A stretch of DNA of 64,000 nt from Neopestalotiopsis rosae. Taxonomy: Eukaryota > Ascomycota > Sordariomycetes > Amphisphaeriales > Sporocadaceae. The position numbers and the translations under genes were made by a program. This document shows positions 33,456 through 45,302 of this stretch, in pieces. Location: positions 5,828,001-5,892,000 of the forward strand of contig JALGAS010000001.1 in the NCBI GenBank assembly GCA_023078685.1. The letters are read 5' to 3'. The notes under the pieces were generated by a model. It searched no databases, was not told where the DNA came from, and saw only the letters and a list, made by a program, of their open reading frames with translations. Position 1 is the first letter of the stretch; every line of letters begins with the position of its first letter.

Positions 33456-35392
33456 TCAATAATCGACCCCTCTTTTCTGCTTCTTGACATGCTTATCCAT
33501 GGGGCCCTCCTTTTGAGGCTTCCTCTTGTGCGAGTGGTGGTCTGCATCATCTGCATATTCGCCATTGTCATCGTGGTCGCTGCCCTCATACTTTTCCACC
33601 TCCATCTCCGTCTCACCCGCGTCTTTGAACAGTTTCCTCCACTCGCCGTTCTTGACCTTTTCGTCGTTGCCATGCAGGTTGATGTGGTATGCCGTCTTGA
33701 GGGCAGCGATACATGCGCCCCGCCTCTCCCCAAAATCCAGCATCGGACCGGGATACGTGCCCTTCTTGGGTTCGCCCAGGCCGTTCCCCTCAATCTTGAT
33801 GCCGGCCTTTTCCAGAGCGGCCTTGGGCGCCTTCCACGGCTCGTAAATGTACTTTGCGTGGAGGTTCTTCAGCTCGGGCACGTACTCGCGGATGAGCTTG
33901 CCCTCCTTGTCCCACTTCTGGCCAAAGGCGACGGGACTGTAACAGCGGTAGTACTGGGCAAAGAAAGCGGTGCAGCTCAGCCACTGCCAGTTGCCGGCGT
34001 TGCATGCGGGCTCGTGGTCAATGAGCAGCTCCTCAAAGACGTCGGCGCCGCGCTCCCAGTGTATGTAGCAGCCGCCGCGCGTCAGGAAGCAGGCGAGCGA
34101 GTGCCGGCCGAGGTGGTGAATCCAGCCCTCGGCGCGGAGCTGCCGCATGAGGGCGTCGATCCAGGGGAAGCCCGTGGTGCCCCGCTTCCACCGCTGGAAC
34201 CAGTGCTCGGCCTCCCTGGAGTCGACGTGGTACTCGCCGCTGATGGCGTTGGTGCCCGTCTCGGTGCCCTCCTCGACCTTGGACGGGAGGTGCCACGGCA
34301 CAAAGCGCACGTACGGGTTGTTGATGGTCTGCAAGAAGGGCGAGCCGATGGCGGCTTGGGCGGCAAAGTACATGTCGCGGAAAAAGAGCTGGCCAGTCAG
34401 GCTTTCGGGCGGCGTGGATGCACCTTTGTACTTGTCCACCAAATCTTGGACTTGCCAGTAGAAGAGGCGTACCGAGAGCGAGCCAAAATGCATATGCGGA
34501 GATAGCAGAGTGGTGGCCTGCGGTTTGAATGCCGCTGGATTTGTCTTGGGCTTTTGAAAAGTGGCAGTATACTCCTCATCAGCAATGATGTGCTCTAGGG
34601 TCTTGAGCGCAAGCGTCTCTCCTCCTTTATGAGGCGTCGTCGCAGCTGGAAAGCCGAGCTCCTCGAGGGTCTCAATGGCAAAGTCACCCTTGGGCCCGGC
34701 TATACTGTTGTACGCGTGTTCTTCCTCGACGCGCAACGGAGCAAGGAGATCTGGCTGGCTCTCTGGACGCTCCTGATCGAAATCTACTGGCATTTCGCCC
34801 GGGTCGGGGAGTGACTTTGGAGCTGGAATGGGTCGTGGTATATCCCCGACTTTCTTGCCAGCGGACTGTAGTTGTGTGATTGACATGGTAGGTTTCCCGC
34901 CATTCTGTTTGACTACATCGTCCGAGTCCCATAGTGTCCTGCCATACGGACTGATGACCTTGACTCCTGCCTTTTCGGCCAGCTCAGTGACAATCTTGTC
35001 TCTTTCACGAGCATACGAGTCGGTGTCCTTTTCAAAGACCAGATGTGTCACCTTCCAGGCCTTGAAGACTTTGGCAAGGACCGTCTGGGGAGCCTCTCGC
35101 AAGACAAAGAGTTTTGACTTTGGATTGAGCTTGGTGATGGATTTTGACAAGTCATTCTGACAGTCGAGGCTAGACATGGCATCAGTAAGATGAATGAGCA
35201 AGTGACATGGATATTTACACACAGATATTGCCACCTGTTGACGCCTCCCTTTGCTCTGTAGACATAATGCGGATCCCACGTAAAGATTGGCCATAGGACC
35301 TCTGGATCCAGATCAAGTGCAGCCTTCAGTGCTGGTGAGTCGTGTAGTCGCAAGTCGGTGCGAAACCAATACAAGACTCTCGCCTTTCCCAT
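33456..35392 (-). CDS. (6-4) photolyase / animal-type cryptochrome family
   Basis: This is a flavoprotein of the cryptochrome/photolyase family that most resembles (6-4) photolyases, which repair UV (6-4) photoproducts in nuclear DNA with blue light. Exons are 35392-35223 and 35169-33456 (53-bp intron), giving 627 aa. The antenna domain begins VLYWFRTDLRLHDSPAL. The FAD domain (about 290-500) shows GQLFFRDMYF, the signature GWIHHLGRHSLACFLTRGG with the two His positions typical of (6-4) enzymes, FEELLIDHEPACNAGNWQWL and YIYEPWKAP. The last ~70 residues form a charged tail, acidic then basic (HKRKPQKEG, KKQKRG), probably a nuclear signal. Start at MGKARVL was preferred over an upstream in-frame Met because it abuts the conserved beta strand. 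Photolyase versus photoreceptor role cannot be settled from sequence. Confidence 0.93.
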
Positions 35393-38300
35393 TTTGAATT
35401 GAAATATGAAAAATACAAGCAACGTGCATCACATGTATTGGCATGTCTAGCAGAGATGTGAAGCGATTCCCGTTTTCACCGTGATACTGTAGATGGCTGG
35501 CCTAGCCCCGGCACTACTAGCTCCAACTCAAATCCATGATGTCAGTATTCCAAGCCACAACCTTTGTTCCAGATGGAGCCTAAAAGTATCGAGCTATCCA
35601 GGTTGTTGGGTAAGCCAGGTTCCAAATCATAAGAAAGGCCGAAGTGTGTATACGAACGGCTGTCCGTTGCAGCTTGACGGCGTAGAATGAGACACCGTTG
35701 GCGCGTCTGTTGATATACACACCATTTCGGTACATTTCATTGGGCAATGCAAATTCCTAACCCCGGATTGGAGGGGGACTATTATGTTTCTCGAGTCTAG
35801 GCCGAGACCTTTTGGGGTAAACAACAGCACGCAAGCTATCCCATTTATTAGAGATATGCTGTATTTTGGGACCGAGATAAGACTGCGACGAGGCCAGAGA
35901 CGTCTCTGTATAGTATAAGGTATGTTTTGATTTTGTAGATCTCAAGGATGTCTGGTGGCACTACATCGGAGCTCTGACGGGCCAAGTCTCTTCAGCTGTC
36001 CGTGGGTCCATCCCCCTCCGAAACCCGTTCCATTCAGATCGGACGGTTCGCTACATTAGTGCCAGGCACGATCGCGGGAAGCCGCAGAACCCCAGAACCC
36101 TGGGAACTGAGGTGAGAAAAGAATCACAGAGTCAACATACGTTATATTTACAAAGATAAACAAAAGCCTCGATACGAACACTGAAAACTGGTGGTCGGAA
36201 CGTCGCTGGTAGGCTGTAGAAATACAGTTGTTTATAAATATAGTCAAATATTCCATCTGCCCTGGCATCGGCGATTGACGAGAACGTAGAGTGAAAATGG
36301 CACGCGCCATGATGTTGAGCACTATTCCGCTGTCGCCGGCATGATAGCGTTGCTGACTTGTGCTGCTGGAGGACAATGCAATCGTTCTTCCATAAAGGAT
36401 GACCCCTGGGCAATCACCTGGCTGGGATAATCGTTGTTACTTCAGTTTATGCACACACGTACTACGGAATGCAGTTTTTTCTTCATTCTCGAATCACAGA
36501 ATACTTGTGCCGTTCCGAATCGACATGGCACACGATTAGGCAAATTGTACCTGCATTGTCCATTGTTACAGTGCAACATATAGCAGAGAAACAATATTCT
36601 CTCCCTCCCCTTGTGTTTCTTCTTGGGGTTGGGCAAGGACATGGCAAATTACTGACTGACTGGCTTCAATGCTTCACGCGGAGCCGATCCGGTCACAGTA
36701 CGTACCTGACTCGCGCTGGCCTGGCTTCGACTAGAGTAGCAGTGATCGGCAGAGTAATGCGCAATTTCGATCGCGTCCAGTATCAATCAGCCCGCCGCCA
36801 AATCTTCGTCTGGAGGTAGCTTGCGATATGCATTTCTATAATTGATAGATGAACTTAACTGCCATGGCCAGAATGTTGATTGTACACTTTGCACAGACAT
36901 GCATAAGTTTTTAGAAGTACTCAATTGCTCGTATTGTTATCATTTTTAGATGTGGCATTAACATGCATACCTACACTAGTATAAAAAGACTGCAGATGCA
37001 GCAAATCATGAGGCCTATGCCTAATAGGTAGCAGCCACACCGGGGCTAAAATGTTCGCTGCATGTGCTACAGTAGCAAGGCGGGTGCCTTATGCGGTAAG
37101 ATTATGAGCTGCCGCATATCTGTCAAGATCTAGGCAAACGGATTGTGATAGCGGGTGAGCTGTCTGTAGCTTGGGCTGTCACACTGACTCAATGGGCTAT
37201 GGGAGAATATTCTTTCTCGTCTTCCATCTGGAAGTCTGGAAATAAGAACGAGTACCTTCTTAGACTAAAAAAGCAGCAGCTATCAACCGTCTCAAATGTT
37301 GTCCACGTGACTTTACTTGGGATCTCCGGAGCACAGTCCCACGGACCCCAGCGGGTATAAGCTGGTGCCAGTGCATCTTGTGCCTGACAGCAGCAGGGCA
37401 ACAGGGCAGAATGAAATTGAACAGGCCTGACACGATCATGATCTTGACCCCCAAATCAGGGCCAATTTGGTGAAGTTACCAGCATTGTGCCTTGTGTGCC
37501 ACCTTATGCCCGTGTCCGACGTCAAACCAGGCATTTCTCCCCGATGAGCAGTGGGCCGTCCGCAAGTCCACCATAACTTTTTGCCCCTGCTTCCCAAATG
37601 CCTCCCAGCACCCAGCTCGCCCAGAGCCCATCAACCTTGCCCACCCATCCACACTTAGCCATTACGCTAGTGCACTGCGCGCTAGCGTACACTAAGCGGA
37701 GGGGAGGGTCGTCCGGGGGGACTGTTTTGTGCACCGTGCGCACTTTGAAGCTCGCGCCACTCCACCGTCAGGGCTCAACTCCACACATTGCTTGCTCTGA
37801 GTGACCAATCACCGCCCCGTCTGGAAATGTTTCAAGAGACTCCTTTTGATGAATTTCTGTCCCCAGCATGAGCGTCTCTCTCGCCCCCCCTGTCTGTCAC
37901 TTCATAACCCAAGTCGCAGTCCGGCCTGACGATCATTTTGTACGGCAGCAGACAAGAGAGGATCAAATCAAATTTACCTTAATTTTTTCTCAATTTTGTT
38001 TCTGATTCTTCTTTTGCCTGCCCAGCTTGGAGTGTTCAAGAAACATGCTTTCATGCTGCTCTTGACCACTGCGCGAGTCTCTTAGTTCGCACTGCAGCTT
38101 TGGTGCGGCACTAAATTTTTGTTTACTGTTTCTCGTCCACTGTCCATCACTTTTTTTTTGTCCCCTACTACAAGACAGCTGCTACTACAAGCTACAGACT
38201 TTCATTCATCAATTTCATTTCCCGTCTTGACCATAGACTAAGAAGGTAGGGCCACCAGTCGGCCAGGTCAGCCTCGATACCTACGTACTGTTTTGTACTG

Positions 38301-38717
38301 CGATAAACTGTGGCGATTGAAAGTGGGAAATCTCGCACGGAATTCCATCCGGCACTCAACTAGCTTGACAGCCAGCCCCCTTTGCGCTCATTCGGCATTT
38401 TTGAGATACCCCCCGACCCTACGGACAACCAGAGAAATTATTCTGTACGGATCACTACTTTCTCCTACCGCGGAACCAACTCATCGACTGAGTGCGACGT
38501 CGCGGATCGATTGTCTTTTCTTGCCTGCGGCGACAGCACGAGACACAAGCCGAGTCACAGCTAGCTGCTCGCTCTCCGGTACCAAAGCTGCCGCATCTCG
38601 TCCGCTCAAGCACGCGCACCACCAACGACCCACCTCGTTCATTTCAAATTCGATTTCGCGAAGCTCCCCGTCGTCGTACATTCATGATCCTGTCTGGTAC
38701 GAGTAACAGCGTCCAAG
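35393..38717. promoter_or_regulatory. Long divergent intergenic region (photolyase / SH3 polarity gene)
   Basis: This 3.3-kb region separates two divergent genes. I see no gene with coding character or RNA gene in it. The ~900 bp before the SH3 gene are pyrimidine-rich with T runs (for example TTTTTTTTTG near 38151), suggesting a long 5' leader for that gene. Regulatory function is inferred. Confidence 0.45.
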
Positions 38718-41700
38718 ATGACGAGACCGCAAATCATCCGCGCCGGTACGTTGTGATACATGGGTTGCCTCGGGCCCTCACCCCCCTGGAACAGTACCCT
38801 TGCGTGGGGACAATGAAATACCACCGCCTCACATCGCCCTATTCTTCCGGTCTTTGTTAGATGTTGGGCGAACTTCTTTGTTTGCAGACCCCTCAACTGA
38901 CGCTTGTTCATCATATAGATTCCATTGATCTGCAAGATCACGATACTCCGTCGGCAAAAGAACACAAGCAACTCGCTCCCAGTCAGGTTACCAATGGCCA
39001 GTCTCTAGCACCACACCAAGCTGAAACTCTCCGAGAGGTTGCTGCCGAGACAAAGGAAGATAGAAGAGTCTCGTGGACGAATGGAGACATTGGCGATCTT
39101 CACCAGTACATTGACGACGGAATGCAGCAACAAGATGCTCTGGCCATTGCCCAGAATGGCGGAGGCACCGACGACGGTCACATGGATAGCGATGGCGATG
39201 ATGACCTCGACGACGACGACGATGACATGATGGACAAGATTTCGAGCTCTCCTTCAATTGAAGATGGTGAGGACGCCCCTTCGTTGCCACCGCCGTGGCC
39301 GGCTCGCATTGATTCTTTGCGCAATCAATCGTCTCCCAAAAGTTCTCCGGTATCCAGCGAACCGAGATCATCATCACCGTATCTTGAACGGCCTGATTAC
39401 CTACCCGTCCCCTTCCATGTTCCCAATGAGCAGCCAAGCAAGGCTTCTGCTCAAATAACAAAATCGAGTCATATATCTGGTGAGTATGCTGGGATGGACC
39501 ACGACGACACCGACAACGACGTTTTCTGCAACCATATACCCGACGAAGACCCATCGAATTAGGAAACCGATGATTCGGAAGGACTGGATGCCAACAGTAT
39601 CACATCGGAAGAAAACGATGCAGGCATGAACAAGGAACCGCAAACTGATGAGAATGCCTACCACGACGAAACTACTGATCCGCTTGAATTCGACACGTGC
39701 GAAGCCACCCAGGACAGCCTTGAGGACCTCATCGAGCCATTATCGCCATACGATTTTCTTATTCCCTACGACGCATCAGATGATGACTACGATGACTTTT
39801 CCTTGACTAATGACATTGATTTCACTGATTGCGGCTGGGGTGCAGAGTGCTTACAAGATTTAGAGGACATTGACTTCGAGTTCGTTTATGCGCTCCACAC
39901 GTTTGTCGCCACTGTCGAGGGTCAAGCAAATGCCACAAAAGGAGATACCATGGTCCTTCTCGATGACAGCAACAGCTACTGGTGGCTTGTGAGAGTTGTA
40001 AAGGACAGCAGTATCGGTCAGTCAAATTCTTGGCACCCTGCGGAATCTTATAGAACTGACAGGCGAACTAGGATATCTGCCGGCTGAGCACATCGAAACA
40101 CCGACGGAAAGGTTGGCTCGTCTTAATAAACACAGAAACATAGATTTAGCACAAACCATGCTGGGAGATACGCCGGACAAAGGCAAAAGTTCACTGAAAA
40201 CGGCCATGCGGAGGAGAAAGAAGACGGTCACCTTCACAGCGCCTACTTATGTGGAAGCATCCGATGTCGATTATTCCAGTGACGAAGAGGATGAGCTCGA
40301 GGGAGATGCTGCCGCTCAAGATCAAGCAACGCAGCAACAGTCACAGGCCCAGCAAGCTGTTTCAGATGAGATTGCGGAAGATGAGTCCGCCAAGGTTGAA
40401 CCCCTGAAGCCCAGGTCGCAGAAGCAAGCAGGAGGCGAGACCGCTGGGATCGACGACAACGCCGCAGAAGATGAGGCTGCCGAGGGACGGGCCAGTGAGG
40501 AAATATTTGATAACAGGAACGAGGCACGGGTCAGGACGACGAAGAACGGCACAGTCAGGAACACCGATTCGTTCTTCAAGGATGAAACCATCGAGACGAA
40601 GAAGATTTCCCTGACTCCAGCTCTGTTCCGGGACGACGAAGCGAGAGACTCCAACTCGCTGGACTCGCAAGGAATACGCTCGCGCCCAAGCTTTGACCGC
40701 CTGGAAAAGGAATTGGTATCGGACAAGCAAAAGAAGAAGGAAAAGGAGAAGAAGGACAAGGACAAGAAGCCCAGTGGAATTCGGGGCTTGTTCTCTCGCA
40801 GTAAGGATAAGAAGAAGAAGTCAGATGATGGTGATGATGAGTCACTGGGCAAGCGATCCCTGGAAGCAGGCAACGAAGCAGGTGACGAAGATTTTAAATC
40901 AGCAGATGCGGAATCATCGCCAGACAAGAGTCCAGGACCTCAACGAAGCTCAAGCAAACTTCAAAAGCAACAGAGGGGAGATCCTTCGCCTACGAGAAAG
41001 AACAGCAATGCTCGGGACACGCAAGCAGCGGCTAGTGAGGCTGCGCTGGCAATGGCAAAGGCCAAGGAGGCTTCCGCTTCTCTTAGAATGGTGGAGTCGG
41101 AACCTTCGGATGCCGTAGAATTGTCACCACCGAGCCAGGAGAAGTCCAAGATCTCCAAGATACTGCACCCACCCCCGAAGGTTAGCAAGGCCAAGTCGAG
41201 AGTCGAGCTGGACGATTTCGACTCCTCTGATGATGGCGAGCTCGTCTCTGCCCCCGAACCTACCAGGTCAGCGCCAACACCAGAGGCGGCACCGCAGAGA
41301 CCAGCTCCAGAGCAACAGCCATCGCGTCCGACCTTACCAGGCTCATACCCTGACAGCTATATTAGCACACAAGTCCCAACACCGCTTTCGCAGCAGCCGC
41401 CGTCCATACAACCTTCTCAACACCTACAAAATCCTTCCGGGAGGCTCTCGGAATCGCCCGTACAGGTGTCTCCTATCACGTCATCTCAGCCTCCTGCTCT
41501 TGTGGGCGACACCTCGAGCCAAGAAGACCGTTCCTCGCCGGTCTCTTCGCCCTCGCCCGAACTCATGGATGGCAGCAACCGCGGCCATCAGAATCAGGAT
41601 TCCATGACGTCTACCTCTGCTGCAGGTTCAACGACCTGGAATGACAACAACTTGCGGGCCTTTTTCGACTCTAGCACTGAGATCCGCGATCTCCTCACGG

Positions 41701-41922
41701 TTGTTTACGACAAGACTGATGTCCCGCCAGCTGGACCGGATCATCCTGTCGTGGGTACCTTGTTCAAAGAACAAAATGCTAAGCTGGCAGAAATCACTTC
41801 GGTAAGCTCTTGACAGTTATCCCCTATACCATTGTGAATTGTGCTAACTCATCCTATAGCAACTCGACAATATGCTTGGTGATTGGCTAGCTCGAAAGCA
41901 ACGCCTCCGGGGCACTGTCTAA
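38718..41922 (+). CDS. SH3-domain cell-polarity protein (Tea4 / Bud14 / TeaC-like)
   Basis: This resembles the SH3 polarity factors that link microtubule tips to cortical growth sites and recruit PP1 and formin (S. pombe Tea4, yeast Bud14, Aspergillus TeaC). Preferred exons are 38718-38745, 38919-39479, 39624-40016, 40072-41801 and 41860-41922, giving 924 aa. The start MTRPQIIRADSIDLQDHD is joined across a 173-bp intron. The SH3 domain (about 290-350) contains YALHTFVATVEGQANATKGD and NSYWWLVRVV, followed by GYLPAEHIETPTERLARLNK. The rest is long, disordered and charged, ending QLDNMLGDWLARKQRLRG. An in-frame TAG at 39560 is avoided by the 144-bp intron 39480-39623 (GTGAGT donor, TGCAG acceptor). 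An acceptor at 39581 is also in frame. Confidence 0.87.
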
Positions 41923-42862
41923 ACCATTCACACCCTTTCATCATTTCATACGACATTGCATTCGCCACGGCCAGCAAGTACAAGCGTTTTGAATACTTGC
42001 GGCCGGGCCTGTACTACTTTTGAAGCCTTCATCGTTTTTAATACATCTTTTCTTCTTGCGACTGTTGGGCTCATCTGCCCATCAGTGGCTGGCGCAGGGT
42101 GGGTTCCTACGGAAACGACGGAAATTTGGGTCGGAGTGTGTAGGAACACAAGAGATATACCGCGGACATTGTTTCCGGCTTTTTGGAATGCTTCTTTTTC
42201 TTCTCGTTTTTAGAGACAAATGATTCAACGACTGTAACCAACAACACATGGCACGAACGAGGCGGATTGGAGTCTTCTCTTCTTGTTCTTCAACGCTATC
42301 TTTTTTCTTTTCTTTCAGCCATCCGGAAGAAGATACCGGATCCCAGTGCCGGAAACCAGGGTCCATTTCATATAAAGCGGCGTCTAGAATACGTCTTGCA
42401 TACCACAGCATAGCATAGCAACCAGGATGTATATATTGTTGCCTCCAAGTTCTTTTGTTCACGTTGCACGTCACCAAGGTGATCCTTGGGGAAATACCAA
42501 AAACATTGAGATACAACTAAACCAAGGGTTAGAAGAAAGTCATTGACCGTACTTGATCTCGTATGATTGATGAACAGTGTTGACTCATTGGATCAGTTCA
42601 GCTTCTGTTAAACCGAGGGTTTGTGCTCGTAGCAGGCATCACGTTATGATAAACCCGACATTTTGGTAACGACTCCCAATCCAGTAATGGGCGCCTGCAG
42701 AGCAGACATAAGTGGTGCCGAGGAACTGGAAACCCCCTCTTCCGCCTAGGAAAACATCGTTGCCCCTTTCCGACACTACGTTTACAATTCTATGAACTAT
42801 TCAATCTAGGCAAAAATACAAGACTGAGCCCTCGACAAGCCAGTCCAGTGTCCAACACAGAA
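41923..42862. other. Intergenic, no gene seen
   Basis: This 940-bp spacer lies between same-strand genes. It probably holds the 3' UTR of the SH3 gene and the promoter of the first methyltransferase. Confidence 0.5.
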
Positions 42863-44491
42863 ATGGCAGCCAACAATGGAAATTCCACTGACGCTGATCG
42901 TGGAAATCAAGATGCCAAGTGGTATCCACAGATTCCACTCCCTTCGGAGCTCATCAATTCGTACCAAACACGACCGCAGCTGTTGTATCCAGAAGCCGCT
43001 ACCGCCGCCAGCCCATCTTCTTTGGATCACCAGTCGTCAAGCTACACGGAGGGCTATTCGCCTCATTTCACGCGAGACACAAACTTTGCTCCCGTGGCCA
43101 ATGATCTCATCAATCAATCTCTAGGCCGAACTCCCAGCGGAATCTCGGTCGTGGAGCCCGACTCGGTGCTGGGCGAGTCGGGGAGGTTATATCATGGCTA
43201 CAAGGAGGGCAAGTACTTTATACCCAATGATGCCGTGAGTTTATTCGAGTCGTGTTGGGATTTTTCTTTTCCTTGTCAGTTTCCGTGTGCTCATCGGAAC
43301 TGCGCAATCAGGCCGAGCAAGACCGGCTTGACCTGCAACATGAAGTTTACCGGCTCCTGTTCGACGGCTGGCTGGCGCTGGGTGTGTGAGCTCAATTTTC
43401 ACCCTTCTAGGACCGTGAAATAGCCCAAGTCACTGAACGCATACGAATAATAGCTCCCATGTCTGTACCGCCCAAGTACGTATTGGACATCGCCACGGGG
43501 ACGGGCATCTGGACGCGGGAGTTTGCCGAGCAGAACCCATCGTCGTACGTGATTGGCAGCGATCTCAGCGCCATCCAGCCCGAGACTATGCTGCCCAATC
43601 TCGCCTTTACCAAGGACGATGCTGAAGATGCTTGGGTGTTTCCGCGGCCGGGACGTGGGGGACGATCATCGTCAGACCGGACTGTAAACGAGGTAAACTC
43701 GGCCGAAGAGGAGAATGATGAAGAGGCGACCATCAACAACATGATCTCGTTTGATTATGTTCACCTGCGTCTGGTGTTCTCTTGTTTCAACGATCCGCGC
43801 ATCGTTATCCAGAGGGCTTTTGACAATCTTCGACCGGGTGGATGGCTAGAGTTTCAAGAACTGATGCCAAAGATGCATCAAGTCAATCCGTCTTTTCAAG
43901 GTTAGTTTGCGAAGGATCCTTTCCAATCATTGGCTCTCATAGCGTCTTTTTGCTGACATGGAGCCCCAGGGGATGCTCTGAAGCGATGGGCTGACGGATG
44001 TGGTCGCGGTGCTCTTGCCGTTGGCCGGAATTTATACGTGGCGGACAAGTACAAAGGCTGGATGGAAGAGGCAGGATGTAAGTTTTCAAAGGCTCTTCCA
44101 TGATTGGTGAGAAGTATAAAGCAAATTTTGAACTCTTGTCCCTAACGTACGTTTGTATGCTGCAGTCGTGGACGTTGAGGAGAAGCGCTTCGTACTTCCT
44201 GCACACCAGTGGATGCAAGACCCCAAGATGCACACAATCGGTCGCTTCAACCAAAAGAATATGTTGGAAGGCGTCCGAGGTGCGGGATGGATGATGCTAA
44301 AAGCAGCGGGCATGTCGCCCGAGGAAATTGAGCTCTTGATCTCACAGGTCCACTCGGAACTGATGCAACGAAACAATCACGTCTTCACTTATGTGTGAGT
44401 CTTTCTTCTATTAGAGCAGACTTGGTTTGATGAATACTGATGACTGTTCCTGTTTAGCTACGTCGTATATGGTAGGAAACCAATGATTTAG
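42863..44491 (+). CDS. LaeA-like SAM-dependent methyltransferase, copy 1
   Basis: This is a class I (Rossmann-fold) methyltransferase resembling the fungal LaeA-like/TAM family. There are six exons: 42863-43234, 43312-43381, 43454-43900, 43970-44077, 44166-44394 and 44458-44491, giving 419 aa. Motif I is VLDIATGTGIWTREFAEQ (residues ~157-174), followed by VIGSDLSAIQP. The later region has FDYVHLRLVFSCFNDP and RPGGWLEFQE. Before the fold is a conserved SVVEPDSVLGESGRLYHGYK block. The C-terminus ends YGRKPMI. Family members include the LaeA regulator and many uncharacterised enzymes, and the substrate here is unknown. The next gene is a paralogue with the same intron pattern. A non-conserved acidic insert (SAEEENDEEA) lies between motif I and the DYVH block. 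Confidence 0.9.
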
Positions 44492-45260
44492 CTTGGCAAT
44501 TAAGTCTGTAAGATGGCATGCTGGTACATGTGTCCACGTGCTTACTACATCTTTCCACATGCTTCTTGGACGCAGTAATTGAGGATGACTTTTGGAGATG
44601 AATGATAGCTCTATAGACCATTCAATTTGTCTATGAATATACAGCACAATTTGCGCTCTGTAAATTGCTAAAACTGTTTGACACATAATCCAGCTCTCTC
44701 ATTTTCCGTCGAACTGGACTCACGAAAGTGTGACTAGCAAGGAAAGTCGTGTGAGAAGGCTTTCTGAATAAACGACTCTGGGCACTAGTCGAGAAATTTG
44801 ATTCAAATGTATTGCAAGAGTCTTGAAGCTAGATTATTCTGTGTGCAGTCTTATATTACATGAATGTTGTGATTGCAATTCAAGCACTCAAAGCAATGAT
44901 ACCCACATAACCATATAGCCTACATAGTCAAGATATGACCAGCGTATTTTCGATTTCATCACTGTACTCCCTGTCGATGACCATGTCCTGTCTGAAGCAT
45001 GGCGTGCATATCGAATCGCTCAGACCGCCTGATTATCGGATCATGTCAATCTCACCGTTACCCGACACCGTGGTAGCGAAGGAGCGGCCCCATTTTCTGA
45101 GCAGCCACCCCTCGGACTGTGAATGGCTCGATTGGGGATTTCAAAACAGGTTACATGGGGGGCTTGCGTAAACCCCTCATGTTGAAAAACATTATATGTG
45201 CAAGCGTTACGTTACAGTTGTTCAAGCCAGGGTATAATTCAGCTATAGGAGTACAGAAAA

Positions 45261-45291
<31 letters not shown>

Positions 45292-45302
45292 TTGATAAGA
45301 TC
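44492..45302. other. Spacer between the methyltransferase paralogues
   Basis: This 811-bp spacer between tandem paralogues has no gene. Its last 40 bp contain a run of 28 T and a GATAAG motif directly before the second start codon. Confidence 0.55.
45266..45293 (+). repeat. Homopolymer run of 28 T
   Basis: These are 28 consecutive T ending 9 bp before the ATG of methyltransferase copy 2, immediately followed by GATAAG (45294-45299). In the transcript this would be a U tract in the leader, or it may be part of the core promoter. Length may be polymorphic or affected by sequencing error. Confidence 0.9.

Noticed and set aside
33489..34505. 338-codon open frame on + across the photolyase
   Set aside because: It is antisense to the conserved FAD-binding domain and Leu/Val-rich only because of photolyase codon bias.
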